From: Undibacterium pigrum
Lineage (GTDB): Bacteria; Pseudomonadota; Gammaproteobacteria; Burkholderiales; Burkholderiaceae_D
Reading direction: 5' to 3'
Assembly (NCBI RefSeq): GCF_003201815.1
Contig: NZ_QJKB01000003.1
Location: forward strand, 62,001 to 126,000
Length of the DNA: 64,000 bases
In this document: positions 54,962-63,737 of the stretch, piece after piece
Numbering within the stretch: the stretch's first letter is position 1
How the letters are laid out: each line of letters begins with the position of its first letter
Translations under genes and position numbers: made by a program
Notes under the pieces: generated by a model
What the model was told of the DNA's origin: nothing
Database searches by the model: none
The model's input: only the letters and a program-made list of their open reading frames with translations

Positions 54962-55284
54962 TATTTGCCCTCCTTGTCAGCATGGGCAATGGCCTTGGGC
55001 TCTTTTTTCTTGAACATTTCCAGCATCCTCTGGGTGACCAGAAAACCGCCGAATACATTCACGGCCGCCAATGCTACGGCTGCAGTACCCATGACCTGGG
55101 CCAGTACACCTTCAGTCAGACCGGCGGCCAGCATGGCACCGACGATGATGATGGCAGAAATGGCATTGGTCACCGCCATCAAAGGCGTGTGCAGGGCTGG
55201 TGTTACTGTCCACACCACGTGGTAACCGACATAAATTGCCAGCACGAAGATGATGAGGTTGGTAAGGGTATGACTAACTTCCAT
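54961..55284 (-). CDS. pntAB: NAD(P) transhydrogenase subunit alpha, membrane part
   Basis: 107 residues with three membrane segments (about 8-28, 35-55, 60-85) and a basic tail. It is the separate C-terminal half of the alpha subunit, as found in bacteria with three-subunit enzymes. GAGAGGA ribosome site. It is separated from pntAA by panD, and coupled to pntB. Confidence 0.94.
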   Translation of the reverse strand: MEVSHTLTNLIIFVLAIYVGYHVVWTVTPALHTPLMAVTNAISAIIIVGAMLAAGLTEGVLAQVMGTAAVALAAVNVFGGFLVTQRMLEMFKKKEPKAIAHADKEGK

Positions 55285-55367
55285 GATGTCCTCTCTTTAA
55301 TTGGATTGAGACATGCAAATCGAGACATGGGCAAGCAAGACTTCAGATACTGCCTGCCCCGGCTACG

Positions 55368-55733
55368 TTATTTATACTCTTTGATACTGGTGATCTGATT
55401 CTTGCCATTCACGAAAACAACGTTCGGTTTATACGCTTTTGCTTCTTCTTCTGTCATAGGCGCATAGGTACAGATAATCATGAGATCGCCCAGTTGTACG
55501 CGGCGGGCTGCAGCGCCATTGAGTGAAATTTCACCACTGCCACGTTTGCCCTTGATGGCATAAGTGGAGAAGCGTTCACCGTTGTTGACGTTATACAGCT
55601 CTATCTGTTCGTTTTCGATGATGTTGGCAGCGTCGAGCAGATCTTCATCTATACCGCACGATCCTTCGTAGTGCAGGTCACACTGGGTTACAGTTGCGCG
55701 ATGAATTTTGGCGCGGAGCATATTTCTTTGCAT
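55368..55733 (-). CDS. panD: Aspartate 1-decarboxylase precursor
   Basis: 121 residues. [13 protein letters not shown] at the start and the self-cleavage site Gly24-Ser25 in HYEGSCGID are the PanD signature; Ser25 becomes the pyruvoyl cofactor. Lys9 and Tyr58-type active residues (FSTYAIKG) are visible. It makes beta-alanine for pantothenate and coenzyme A. Placed between pntAA and pntAB on the same strand with gaps of 60 and 83 bases, an unusual interruption of the transhydrogenase genes. Confidence 0.96.
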   Translation of the reverse strand: MQRNMLRAKIHRATVTQCDLHYEGSCGIDEDLLDAANIIENEQIELYNVNNGERFSTYAIKGKRGSGEISLNGAAARRVQLGDLMIICTYAPMTEEEAKAYKPNVVFVNGKNQITSIKEYK

Positions 55734-55793
55734 GGTCTTTCTACTTTCTGGTACTTAAAAAAATCTTAAAACTTAAATCTTGAATCTATTTCT

Positions 55794-56909
55794 TTATTTC
55801 TTCAGGACTTCGCCAGCCGAGCACACCAGGGTGGCAGCAACGATTTCATCTTCACGATTAATCGCCAGTGCAGCATCCTTGTCGATGATGAGCTTGAGGA
55901 AGTCCAGCACATTGCGTGCATACAGTGCCGATGCATCAGCCGCCACCAGGGTTGCCAGGTTAGGCTCGCCTATGATGTGTACGCCGTATTTGGTGACTGT
56001 CTTGTTGAGTTCAGACAAAGGGCAATTGCCACCTTGCTCTACCGCCATGTCGACGATGACTGAGCCTGGCTTCATGGCTTTTACTGTTTCTTCCGAAATC
56101 AGTATCGGTGCTTTGCGACCAGGGATCAGGGCTGTCGTGATAATGATGTCTGCCTGTTTGGCACGTTCATGCACGAGAGCTGCCTGTCTTTCCATCCACG
56201 CTGCTGGCATGGGGCGGGCATAACCACCTACGCCTTTGGCGATTTCGCGTTCTTCATCGGTTTCATAAGGCACGTCGATGAATTTTGCTCCCAGGGATTC
56301 AACCTGTTCCTTGACGGGTGGGCGTACATCCGATGCTTCAATTACTGCGCCGAGGCGCTTGGCCGTGGCAATAGCTTGCAGACCAGCGACACCCACACCC
56401 ATGATCAGCACGCGTGCAGCCTTGACCGTACCTGCCGCCGTCATCAGCATGGGCATGAAGCGTTGATAAGTATTGGCAGCCAGCATGACAGCCTTGTAAC
56501 CAGCGATATTGGCTTGCGAAGACAAGACGTCGAGCGACTGCGCACGGGTAATGCGCGGTGCAGCTTCGAGTGCAAATGCGGACAGGCCGTGTGTGGCCAT
56601 TGCCGCAATATTGTCTGCGTCAAAAGGGTTGAGCATGCCAACCAGCACCGTGCCTGATTTCATCAGGGCACGTTCCTCTGCATTGGGGGCACGTACTTTC
56701 AAGACCAGCTCAGCGCCCAGTGCATCAGCGGCTGTGCCGATTTGCGCACCGGCAGCCTGGTAGGCCTCGTCAGTAATACTGGAAGCCACGCCTGCACCAG
56801 ACTGCACGATCACCTGGTGTTTGGCTGCGACATATTTTTTTATCGTTTCTGGGGTTGCCGCAACACGCGTCTCCCCCGGCCGTGACTCGGCGGGTATGCC
56901 GATTTTCAT
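55794..56909 (-). CDS. pntAA: NAD(P) transhydrogenase subunit alpha, NAD-binding part
   Basis: 371 residues. Two-domain dI component: the alanine-dehydrogenase-like start (GIPAESRPGETRVAATP) and the Rossmann part with VLIMGVGVAGLQAIATAKRLGA and the mobile loop. GGGAG site before ATG 56909. First gene of the minus-strand run pntAA-panD-pntAB-pntB. Confidence 0.96.
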   Translation of the reverse strand: MKIGIPAESRPGETRVAATPETIKKYVAAKHQVIVQSGAGVASSITDEAYQAAGAQIGTAADALGAELVLKVRAPNAEERALMKSGTVLVGMLNPFDADNIAAMATHGLSAFALEAAPRITRAQSLDVLSSQANIAGYKAVMLAANTYQRFMPMLMTAAGTVKAARVLIMGVGVAGLQAIATAKRLGAVIEASDVRPPVKEQVESLGAKFIDVPYETDEEREIAKGVGGYARPMPAAWMERQAALVHERAKQADIIITTALIPGRKAPILISEETVKAMKPGSVIVDMAVEQGGNCPLSELNKTVTKYGVHIIGEPNLATLVAADASALYARNVLDFLKLIIDKDAALAINREDEIVAATLVCSAGEVLKK

Positions 56910-57360
56910 AGATTTGCTCCCTCTTTAGTGTGAATACTGGTGTAACAATTTCGTGCTGTCGCGGTCAAGGGTAAGCTCTGGCCGCGCCATTATTTTTTGC
57001 TGATACAGGTAAATCACTTTCTTACCCGAATCTTACATTTGATATTCGACAACGATATTACACGCAAAATGTTTTTTAGCACAACCGTTCACTTTTTTGT
57101 GTTTTCTACAAATTATGTGAGGGCAACTGGCTTTTTATATCTATTACCGTCTTAAGAAAACAGATTATTCCCTTTAAAAACAGTGACTTGAAACATAAGC
57201 CTACGCTTGCGCCAGTTTGGTGCAAAAAGAAAATAGCAGGAATCCTCGAAAATAAGCAGGTATAGATAAATTACGCATTAGCTAATTCGCTCTCAAATTT
57301 GCTGGTTTGCCACACAAAATTTGACGGCAAAGTAAAATGTCGGACTTACTGAGAGAAGCC
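56910..57360. other. Divergent intergenic region, 451 bases
   Basis: AT-rich spacer between pntAA (minus) and the NudJ-like gene (plus). It must contain both promoters. I found no strong -35/-10 pair, no long palindrome and no small gene with a ribosome site. Confidence 0.5.
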
Positions 57361-57852
57361 ATGTCTGCCATTTGGAAACCATCCGTCACTGTAGCCGCAA
57401 TCATAGAGCGCGACCAACAGTTTTTCATGATTGAAGAAGAAACACCTGATGGTGTACGCATCAACCAGCCCGCCGGTCATCTGGACCCGGATGAAAGCCT
57501 GATACAGGCCGTCGTCCGCGAAACCCTGGAAGAAACTGCCCACGACTTCACACCGACCGCATTGACAGGCACTTACCTGTCACGCTTCATTTCACCCAAG
57601 ACGGGTGAAGAAGTCACCTATCTGCGCTTTGCCTTTACCGGCGAGCTGGGTCAGGCACACGACCGCGCCCTGGATACTGGCATCTTGCGCACCGTATGGA
57701 TGAGCTATGACGAACTCGTGGCAAGCCAGGACAGGCATCGCAGCCCTCTGGTCATGCAATGCATAGACGATTATTTGCAGGGCAGGCGCGCGCCGCTATC
57801 CCTGTTGTTTACCCATCCAAGCGCACTTGGAAACTTGGAACCGCAAAAATGA
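57361..57852 (+). CDS. nudJ: NudJ-like Nudix hydrolase
   Basis: 163 residues from ATG 57361, where the NudJ-like homology ([12 protein letters not shown]) starts; ATG 57337 also opens the frame. The Nudix box [20 protein letters not shown] is intact with all Glu and Arg residues, so activity is expected. NudJ acts on thiamine pyrimidine diphosphates and other nucleotides. It overlaps mnmA by four bases, an order that is conserved in betaproteobacteria (and similar to E. coli nudJ-mnmA). Confidence 0.92.
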   Translation: MSAIWKPSVTVAAIIERDQQFFMIEEETPDGVRINQPAGHLDPDESLIQAVVRETLEETAHDFTPTALTGTYLSRFISPKTGEEVTYLRFAFTGELGQAHDRALDTGILRTVWMSYDELVASQDRHRSPLVMQCIDDYLQGRRAPLSLLFTHPSALGNLEPQK

Positions 57853-58967
57853 GCAAGAAAAAAGTAGTGATAGGCATGTCTGGTGGAGTTGATTCTTCCG
57901 TCTCGGCATGGCTGCTGAAAGAACAGGGTTATGAAGTCATCGGCCTGTTCATGAAAAACTGGGAAGATGACGACGATTCAGAATACTGCTCTACCCGTGA
58001 AGACTGGATAGATGCAGTCAGCGTGGCCGACGTCGTTGGCGTCGATATCGAAGCTGTCAATTTTGCCAGCGAATACAAGGACCGCGTCTTTGCCGAGTTC
58101 CTGCGTGAATACCAGGCTGGCCGCACACCGAACCCGGATGTGCTGTGCAATGCCGAAATCAAGTTCAAGGCCTTTCTTGACCACGCCATGAAGCTGGGTG
58201 CCGATTACATCGCCACTGGCCACTATGCCCGCGTGCGTGAAATGAATGGTCAGTTCCAGTTGATGAAGGCTATCGACGCCAGCAAGGACCAGAGTTATTT
58301 CCTGCACAGGCTGAACCAGAAACAACTGGCAAATACCCTGTTTCCGCTTGGCGAAATTCAGAAGACGGAAGTACGCAAGATAGCCGAGCAACTGCAACTC
58401 CCGAATGCGAAGAAAAAAGATTCGACTGGCATTTGCTTCATAGGCGAGCGCCCTTTCCGCGAATTTTTGAATCGTTACCTGTCATACAAGCCAGGCAATA
58501 TCCAGACACCCGAAGGTGAAATCATAGGCCAGCACGTAGGCCTGAGTTTTTATACCCTGGGCCAGCGCAAAGGCATAGGCATAGGTGGTATCAAGTCGCA
58601 CCAGAATGCTGATGGTAGCAGTGATGCCTGGTATGTCGCGAAAAAAGATGTAGAAGCCAATACCCTGTATGCCGTGCAGGGGCATGATCATCCCTGGCTA
58701 TTGTCTGCTGGCCTGGAAGCCGGGCAAGTCAGCTGGGTGGCGGGCGAAGCGCCACAAGCTGGTGAGCTGTCTGCCAAGACCCGCTATCGCCAGCCTGACG
58801 TGGCTTGCCATTTCAGCGGCGACAGCGAGCGTTTTCAACTGGACTTTCCGCAGGCACAATGGGCAGTCACACCTGGCCAGTCTGCCGTCTTGTACGATGG
58901 TGATGTTTGCCTGGGTGGCGGCATTATTGATATCGCCAGTCGTAAGGCTGATCGTAAGACTGATTAA
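57849..58967 (+). CDS. mnmA: tRNA-specific 2-thiouridylase MnmA
   Basis: 372 residues from ATG 57849. PP-loop GMSGGVDSS at the start, the catalytic Cys in [12 protein letters not shown] and the second Cys in [21 protein letters not shown] is a further mark. It puts sulfur on U34 of tRNAs for Lys, Glu and Gln. Translationally coupled to the NudJ-like gene. Confidence 0.97.
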   Translation: MSKKKVVIGMSGGVDSSVSAWLLKEQGYEVIGLFMKNWEDDDDSEYCSTREDWIDAVSVADVVGVDIEAVNFASEYKDRVFAEFLREYQAGRTPNPDVLCNAEIKFKAFLDHAMKLGADYIATGHYARVREMNGQFQLMKAIDASKDQSYFLHRLNQKQLANTLFPLGEIQKTEVRKIAEQLQLPNAKKKDSTGICFIGERPFREFLNRYLSYKPGNIQTPEGEIIGQHVGLSFYTLGQRKGIGIGGIKSHQNADGSSDAWYVAKKDVEANTLYAVQGHDHPWLLSAGLEAGQVSWVAGEAPQAGELSAKTRYRQPDVACHFSGDSERFQLDFPQAQWAVTPGQSAVLYDGDVCLGGGIIDIASRKADRKTD

Positions 58968-59015
58968 GCGTGGTCTGCAGAGATTCGCCGCATCAGAATT
59001 TCTGTCAGTTCAATC

Positions 59016-59047
59016 AATGCCCACAAGTCTGTGGGCATTTTCATTTT
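59016..59047 (+). terminator. Rho-independent terminator after mnmA
   Basis: AATGCCCAC (59016-59024) pairs with GTGGGCATT (59031-59039) around six bases, followed by TTCATTTTT. Clear terminator for nudJ-mnmA. Confidence 0.85.
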
Positions 59048-59232
59048 TACAAGCAGGCATGATAGGGCTGGGTTTGCCATCCGGCTATTCCCTGTCCGAC
59101 CGTCTTTCTCCTGACACAATCATTAGCAAGCGTAAATCCGGGTAAATTCAAAACAAAATTTGATGTATTTTGTTTATCCTGACAAATCTCCTAAATAGAC
59201 CAAATTATCCAAAATATGTACGGAGAGAGACA

Positions 59233-59305
59233 TTCATCGATTTGACACGATTCATTTCTTTACAATTTAAATCGATGAAATTATATTTACATTTCTATTT
59301 CATCG
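59233..59305. promoter_or_regulatory. Iterated TTCATCG operator-like repeats upstream of the RpiR gene
   Basis: TTCATCGATTT (59233-59243) and its perfect inverse AAATCGATGAA (59269-59279) are followed by a third half-site ATTTCATCG (59297-59305). The second and third also form a pair (CGATGAAAT with ATTTCATCG). They end 15 bases before the ATG at 59321. An RpiR-type regulator binding here and controlling its own operon is the natural reading; the ligand is unknown. Confidence 0.6.
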
Positions 59306-59320
59306 GAAAAGCCAGTCGAT

Positions 59321-60268
59321 ATGAATCGTCCTGATACGCAATCCCTGGGTGGTACTGTCAATGCGCGCATAGGCAAGGTCTATATGAACTTGTCAAAAGC
59401 GCACAGAAAAGCAGCAGACTATGTCTTGTCTAATGTTTTTCGCTCAGCCACCATGTCTATCGATGAGCTGGCGAATGCCGTCGGCATTTCCGTTGCCACC
59501 GCCAATCGCTTTGCCCGCGCACTGGGCTTTGAAGGTTATCCGCAATTTCGTGCTGAACTGGTATATGGCTTTGAAGCCATGCTGGCACCGATAGATAATT
59601 TACGCAGTGAAATCCAGCGCCCTGCCACCAGCACTGAAATCATTTCCAGCTCGCTCAATGAAGACATGGCCAATCTGGAAGCCACACGTCGCGGGCTCTC
59701 TCCTGACTTGTGCAACCAGGCCGTGCGCCAGATCCTGAATGCGGAAAGAATTTATATAGTCGGCTATGGTGCCAGCGCCTTTCTGGCAGGCCTGATGGCA
59801 CATAGCCTGGACCCGTTTTGCAATACCGTGCAATCAACACTGGGCTCAGGCGGGCCATCCAATGTTGCCCGTCAGTTGTTCAAGTACACAGAACGTGATC
59901 TGGTCATCGGCATTTCTTTTCCGCGGTATGCTGAAGATGTCGTCACCATCCTGCAACAATTGCGAGACAAGGAAGTGCCCATACTGGCACTGACAGATGC
60001 GCCCAGCTCACCGCTGGCATCGCTGGCCAACATCACCCTGTATGCGCAAACCCGTCGCAATTTTTCACCCAACTCTGAAGGCGCAGCCTTGTGTCTGATA
60101 GAAGCCATCTGCAGCGCCGTTGCCCACCAGGCCAAAGCGCCAGTGCATGCGGCATCTGAGATGACCAAGTTCATGCTGCCATGGCTGTATCAGGAACCGA
60201 ATGCCACCTCCCGCAAGCATCAGGCGGCAGCTTCAAGCAAAATCATCGACATGGACAGACCCGCCTGA
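59321..60268 (+). CDS. RpiR/MurR-family transcriptional regulator with SIS domain
   Basis: 315 residues. N-terminal HTH_6 domain (about 15-90; MSIDELANAVGISVATANRFARALGFEGYPQFR) and a SIS sugar-isomerase-like domain (about 130-265; IYIVGYGASAFLAG and VIGISFPRYAEDVV). SIS domains bind phosphosugars. The isoaspartyl peptidase gene begins one base after its stop, so they are co-transcribed. That link of a sugar-phosphate-type sensor to a dipeptidase/asparaginase suggests cell-wall or amino-sugar turnover, but this is a guess. Confidence 0.9.
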   Translation: MNRPDTQSLGGTVNARIGKVYMNLSKAHRKAADYVLSNVFRSATMSIDELANAVGISVATANRFARALGFEGYPQFRAELVYGFEAMLAPIDNLRSEIQRPATSTEIISSSLNEDMANLEATRRGLSPDLCNQAVRQILNAERIYIVGYGASAFLAGLMAHSLDPFCNTVQSTLGSGGPSNVARQLFKYTERDLVIGISFPRYAEDVVTILQQLRDKEVPILALTDAPSSPLASLANITLYAQTRRNFSPNSEGAALCLIEAICSAVAHQAKAPVHAASEMTKFMLPWLYQEPNATSRKHQAAASSKIIDMDRPA

Positions 60269-60269
60269 C

Positions 60270-61286
60270 ATGGGCGCACGTGCCGCTATAGCCATACACG
60301 GTGGTGCTGGCACCATCTTGCGCAGCAGCCTGACTGCAGAGCAGGAAGCACGGTATCTGGATGCCTTGCAATCCATCGTCAGCGCCGGCAGTGAGGTATT
60401 GGCACAAGGTGGCAGCGCACTGGATGCCGTGAGCCTGGCTGTCAGTCTGCTGGAAGACTGCCCCCTGTTCAATGCTGGCAAAGGCTCGGTCTTCACCAAT
60501 GCCGGCACCATAGAAATGGATGCCGCCATCATGGATGGCAAGACCCGCCGTGCCGGTGCCGTGGCTGGTGTACAGCATGTACGCAACCCAGTACAGGCGG
60601 CCAGAACTGTCATGGAGCACAGCCCGCATGTACTGATGATGGGCAAAGGTGCAGAAGAATTCCTGCGCCAGCACGGCTTGCCATTTGAAGAACCTGCCTA
60701 CTTTTACACCGAAGAGCGCCACGCGCAATTGCAACGCGCCCGGCAAGAATCTGGCGTACTGCTAGATCACGATGCAGCGAATTTACTTGGCGCTGCAGCA
60801 GAACCAACGACAGACCCAGCGCCACTTGATCCCGATAAAAAATTTGGTACGGTAGGTGCCGTTGCACTCGACTTGCAAGGCAATCTGGCGGCTGCCACTT
60901 CCACCGGCGGCATGACCAATAAATTACCTGGCCGTGTTGGCGACACGCCCATGCTGGGTGCTGGTTGTTATGCAGACAACCAGACTGCCGCACTGTCAGC
61001 CACAGGCACTGGCGAAGCTTTCATGCGCAGCCTGGCCCTGCATGATATTGCGGCACAAATGCAGTACCTGGGATACAGCCTTGAGAAAGCTGCCCATATC
61101 GTCGTCATGGATAAGCTGCCGCTGTATGAAGGCCAGGGTGGCATCATAGGCATAGACAAGCTGGGCAACATCGTCCTGCCCTTCAATACCGAAGGCATGT
61201 ACCGCGCCTGGCAGCGCTCTGGTGAAGGCCCGTTTGCAGCAATTTACTCATCCACTTATTCCTCCAATTATTCCTCCCATAAATAA
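60270..61286 (+). CDS. iaaA: Isoaspartyl peptidase / L-asparaginase (Ntn-hydrolase)
   Basis: 338 residues from ATG 60270; upstream frame lies inside the RpiR gene. AIHGGAGT at the start and NAGKGSVFTNAGTIEMDAAIMDG are family signatures. Self-cleavage before the Thr in KKFGTVGAVALD would yield the alpha and beta subunits. STGGMTNKLPGRVGDTP and GTGEAF shape the site. It cleaves isoaspartyl dipeptides or asparagine. The Ser/Tyr-rich tail is unusual. Confidence 0.93.
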   Translation: MGARAAIAIHGGAGTILRSSLTAEQEARYLDALQSIVSAGSEVLAQGGSALDAVSLAVSLLEDCPLFNAGKGSVFTNAGTIEMDAAIMDGKTRRAGAVAGVQHVRNPVQAARTVMEHSPHVLMMGKGAEEFLRQHGLPFEEPAYFYTEERHAQLQRARQESGVLLDHDAANLLGAAAEPTTDPAPLDPDKKFGTVGAVALDLQGNLAAATSTGGMTNKLPGRVGDTPMLGAGCYADNQTAALSATGTGEAFMRSLALHDIAAQMQYLGYSLEKAAHIVVMDKLPLYEGQGGIIGIDKLGNIVLPFNTEGMYRAWQRSGEGPFAAIYSSTYSSNYSSHK

Positions 61287-61375
61287 GCGGTAGTTTCTCC
61301 CACCGATTACCGGATGTGCTTGCTCAAATAACACTTATACTGCGAGTGTTTTCATTTCACCTGAGATTAAACATC

Positions 61376-62164
61376 ATGAAAAACCTGCTCAAAATTGCTG
61401 TAGGCATTCTTGCCCTGCTGTTCCTGCTTGCCTTGAGTCCCTTCGCCACCATCCCGGCGGGCCATCGTGGTGTGCTGACCACCTTTGGCAAACCGTCAGA
61501 TGAAGTCTATAGCGAAGGCATACACTGGGTCTGGCCTATCGCCCAGAAAATGCATAAGGTCTCGGTCGCCATACAAAAAGGTGAAGGTGACGGTGATGCC
61601 GCATCCAAGGATTTGCAAACCGTACATACCAAGATCGCCATCAACTACCACGTGAGGCCAGATGCAGTGGTATCGGTCTATCGCGACCTGGGCAATGAGC
61701 CAGGTGAGCGCATCATCATCCCCAGCGTGCAGGAAGCCGTCAAAGCTGTGACTGCCCGCTTCACTGCAGAAGAATTGATTTCACGCCGTTCACAAGTACG
61801 CGATGAAATCATCCTGGCCCTGAAAGAGCGCATGGCAAGGCATGGCCTTGTAGTTGATGAATTTTCCATCGTCAATTTCAACTTCAGCAAGACCTTCAAC
61901 GAAGCCATTGAAGCCAAGACCACGGCCGATCAATTGAAAATGAAGGCTGAGCGCGACCTGCAAAGAATAGAAGTCGAAGCCAAGCAAAAAATAGCGCGTG
62001 CCCGCGCTGAAGCAGAAGCACTGTCCCTGCAAAGACAGCAAGTCACACCAGAACTGCTGCGCCTGCGTGAAACCGAGAACCAGGCCAAGGCCATCGATAA
62101 ATGGGATGGCCGCCTGCCAACGACCGTGGGTGGTGTTGTGCCTTTTATCAATGTGAATAAATAA
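61376..62164 (+). CDS. SPFH/prohibitin-family membrane protein
   Basis: 262 residues from ATG 61376. One N-terminal membrane helix (about 5-25), an SPFH/band-7 domain (about 28-190; IPAGHRGVLTTFGKP is typical) and a coiled-coil C-terminus rich in Ala/Glu/Arg/Lys (about 195-250). Prohibitin-like proteins form membrane scaffolds and regulate proteases such as FtsH. The final part ETENQAKAIDKWDGRLP is shared with prohibitins. It precedes a small membrane protein by 49 bases. Confidence 0.9.
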   Translation: MKNLLKIAVGILALLFLLALSPFATIPAGHRGVLTTFGKPSDEVYSEGIHWVWPIAQKMHKVSVAIQKGEGDGDAASKDLQTVHTKIAINYHVRPDAVVSVYRDLGNEPGERIIIPSVQEAVKAVTARFTAEELISRRSQVRDEIILALKERMARHGLVVDEFSIVNFNFSKTFNEAIEAKTTADQLKMKAERDLQRIEVEAKQKIARARAEAEALSLQRQQVTPELLRLRETENQAKAIDKWDGRLPTTVGGVVPFINVNK

Positions 62165-62213
62165 TCGGCACCAAGCCAGGAACCAGTCAGTAACTAGCCA
62201 GGAATCAGCCACC

Positions 62214-62558
62214 ATGTCCGAACAAAAGTCATCCGCCCGCTTCACCGCATTTTGCATACTGTTGCTAGTCATCTGGTATGTCATGGACAGCCCCATTGAT
62301 TTAAATCTGGACTGGAGCCCGGATGACTTTGATATTTTCTCTGACAATGGCTTTACCATAGGCGGCATCGCAGTAGCACTCATCGCCATCGTCTTCGCCA
62401 TGGTCATGGCGGGACTGGTGATTGCCGGAGTATCGTTCTTGCTGGTAGGGTTTGCGGTACTGATAGGCGGCTTGTTACTGATGATCTTTTCGCCGTTTTT
62501 ATTACCAGTGTTATTGCTGCTTGTAGTGCTGGGGATTTTTAAGAGGAAGTCGCGGTAA
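62214..62558 (+). CDS. Small membrane protein of unknown function
   Basis: 114 residues. One hydrophobic segment at about 10-25, an acidic patch (DLNLDWSPDDFDIF) in the middle, and two to three further segments (about 48-108) ending in a basic KRKSR. Family not recognised. Placed just after the prohibitin-like gene, it may be co-transcribed and act at the membrane with it. Confidence 0.65.
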   Translation: MSEQKSSARFTAFCILLLVIWYVMDSPIDLNLDWSPDDFDIFSDNGFTIGGIAVALIAIVFAMVMAGLVIAGVSFLLVGFAVLIGGLLLMIFSPFLLPVLLLLVVLGIFKRKSR

Positions 62559-62599
62559 GGGGTTTGTAGTAATTTGAAGAGCGGGCAAACTGGTTAGTG

Positions 62600-62653
62600 T
62601 TGCTGCTGAATTTGGGGTTGCTGTTGAATATGGGGTTGCTGTTGTTTTTGACT
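62600..62653. repeat. 18-bp imperfect tandem repeat, three units
   Basis: Units at 62600-62617, 62618-62635 and 62636-62653 share TTGCTG-TTG-A-T-GGGG; the third is partly diverged. It lies in non-coding sequence after the small membrane protein gene. Confidence 0.6.
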
Positions 62654-62677
62654 TTCCGCAGTTCCCATGTGTCGACG

Positions 62678-63090
62678 CCGTTTGTGCTGTACAGAAAATG
62701 GATTAAGAAGGACCGCTGTGTGAGCGAAGCGAGTTTCGGGCCTTCCCATTTTTTGTACTGCACAAACGGGAACCCCCTTTAGGGGGCGGCGATGCCTGGG
62801 TCGCCTTTCTTTGAATTCTTTCTTTGGCGACGCAAAGAAAGAATTTCGGCCGCCGGGCCGAGACCCGGCCTGGTTCTACGGAGGGCAATCGCGTTAATCA
62901 AAGTACGGCAATGCAACGAACGCCGCTAGGCTCCAGCCTTCGCTGGAGCGACGTCAATACGATTGCCGTTTGTCGACAGAAGCCCATCCTCATCCCAACC
63001 TGTCCCCACCGCGCCGCTTGCAAACGGCTTAGAGATTCGTGGCACAAAGCTGCGCTTTGTGAATTCCCACGAATCTCCTTGAAGGAGAAG
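62678..63090. repeat. Hairpin-rich intergenic element of about 410 bases
   Basis: The 576-base gap 62559-63134 has no convincing gene but a chain of stem-loops. Arms of 24 bp match at 22 positions (62678-62701 with 62746-62769). A perfect 13-bp stem is at 62814-62826/62833-62845 with a six-base loop. An 8-bp stem GCTCCAGC/GCTGGAGC is at 62930-62949. A compound stem joins 63032-63042 to 63067-63077 and encloses CACAAAG/CTTTGTG. A further stem ends near 63090. This looks like a dispersed, structured repeat common in this bacterial group; I cannot confirm copy number here. Confidence 0.6.
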
Positions 63091-63134
63091 GAGCCAAAAA
63101 ACCGCAGCAGTCACCTGCACGCGACTTGAAAACT

Positions 63135-63659
63135 TTACACAGTCTCTGCAGAAATAACCTGCGCAGCAGCATTCACAACCGCCGCAATACGCCCCACATC
63201 GCGCAATTGCGTGGCTGACATGCCTTCTTTCTTCAGCAATTCATAATGCGATTTCACGCAGAAATGACATTTGCCGATGATAGAAGCCGACAGAGCGTAC
63301 ATCTCGAAACGGCGTTTATCAACACCGCCATTGGTGGCATAGGCATTCATGCGCAACTGGGCTGCCTGGGTTTTCAGGTCAGCGTCATCAGCCATTTCCA
63401 CATACGGATACCAGACATTATTCATGCCCATCAAAGCCGCTGCTGTCAGCGCGGCATTGATTTCTTCTGGCGTGATTGCGCCACTGGATTTGATGGCTTC
63501 AATGATTACTGTGCTTTTTGCTGCAAAGGCAGCTGCCAGTGCCACGCCCACCGCGTCATTGCCTTCCAGGCTGGAGCGGGCGATGGTGCCATCAATGTTC
63601 AGACGGATATCCTTGGCGTAATCAGGGATACGACTTTTAATTAAATTCAAGAATTCCAT
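63135..63659 (-). CDS. ahpD: Alkyl hydroperoxide reductase AhpD (carboxymuconolactone decarboxylase fold)
   Basis: 174 residues. The redox CxxC is in IIGKCHFCVKSH near residue 130, with the His three residues after it as in AhpD. Helical fold throughout. It passes electrons to AhpC for peroxide reduction. It lies just downstream of ahpC, with a hairpin between them. Confidence 0.93.
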   Translation of the reverse strand: MEFLNLIKSRIPDYAKDIRLNIDGTIARSSLEGNDAVGVALAAAFAAKSTVIIEAIKSSGAITPEEINAALTAAALMGMNNVWYPYVEMADDADLKTQAAQLRMNAYATNGGVDKRRFEMYALSASIIGKCHFCVKSHYELLKKEGMSATQLRDVGRIAAVVNAAAQVISAETV

Positions 63660-63687
63660 AGTATTTACCTATCAAAAAGTGATTTTA

Positions 63688-63710
63688 AAACCCGCCGTAG
63701 CGGGTTTATT
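63688..63710 (-). terminator. Hairpin between ahpC and ahpD
   Basis: AAACCCGC (63688-63695) pairs with GCGGGTTT (63700-63707) around four bases. On the minus strand a TTTT follows. It may attenuate read-through so that ahpC is made in excess of ahpD. Confidence 0.65.
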
Positions 63711-63737
63711 CTACATCTACAGCATGTGCTCTCTGAA

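Noticed and set aside
62824-63129. A 101-codon plus-strand frame in the hairpin-rich gap
   Set aside because: No ribosome site, and its translation follows the repeat element; such frames appear wherever this type of element occurs.
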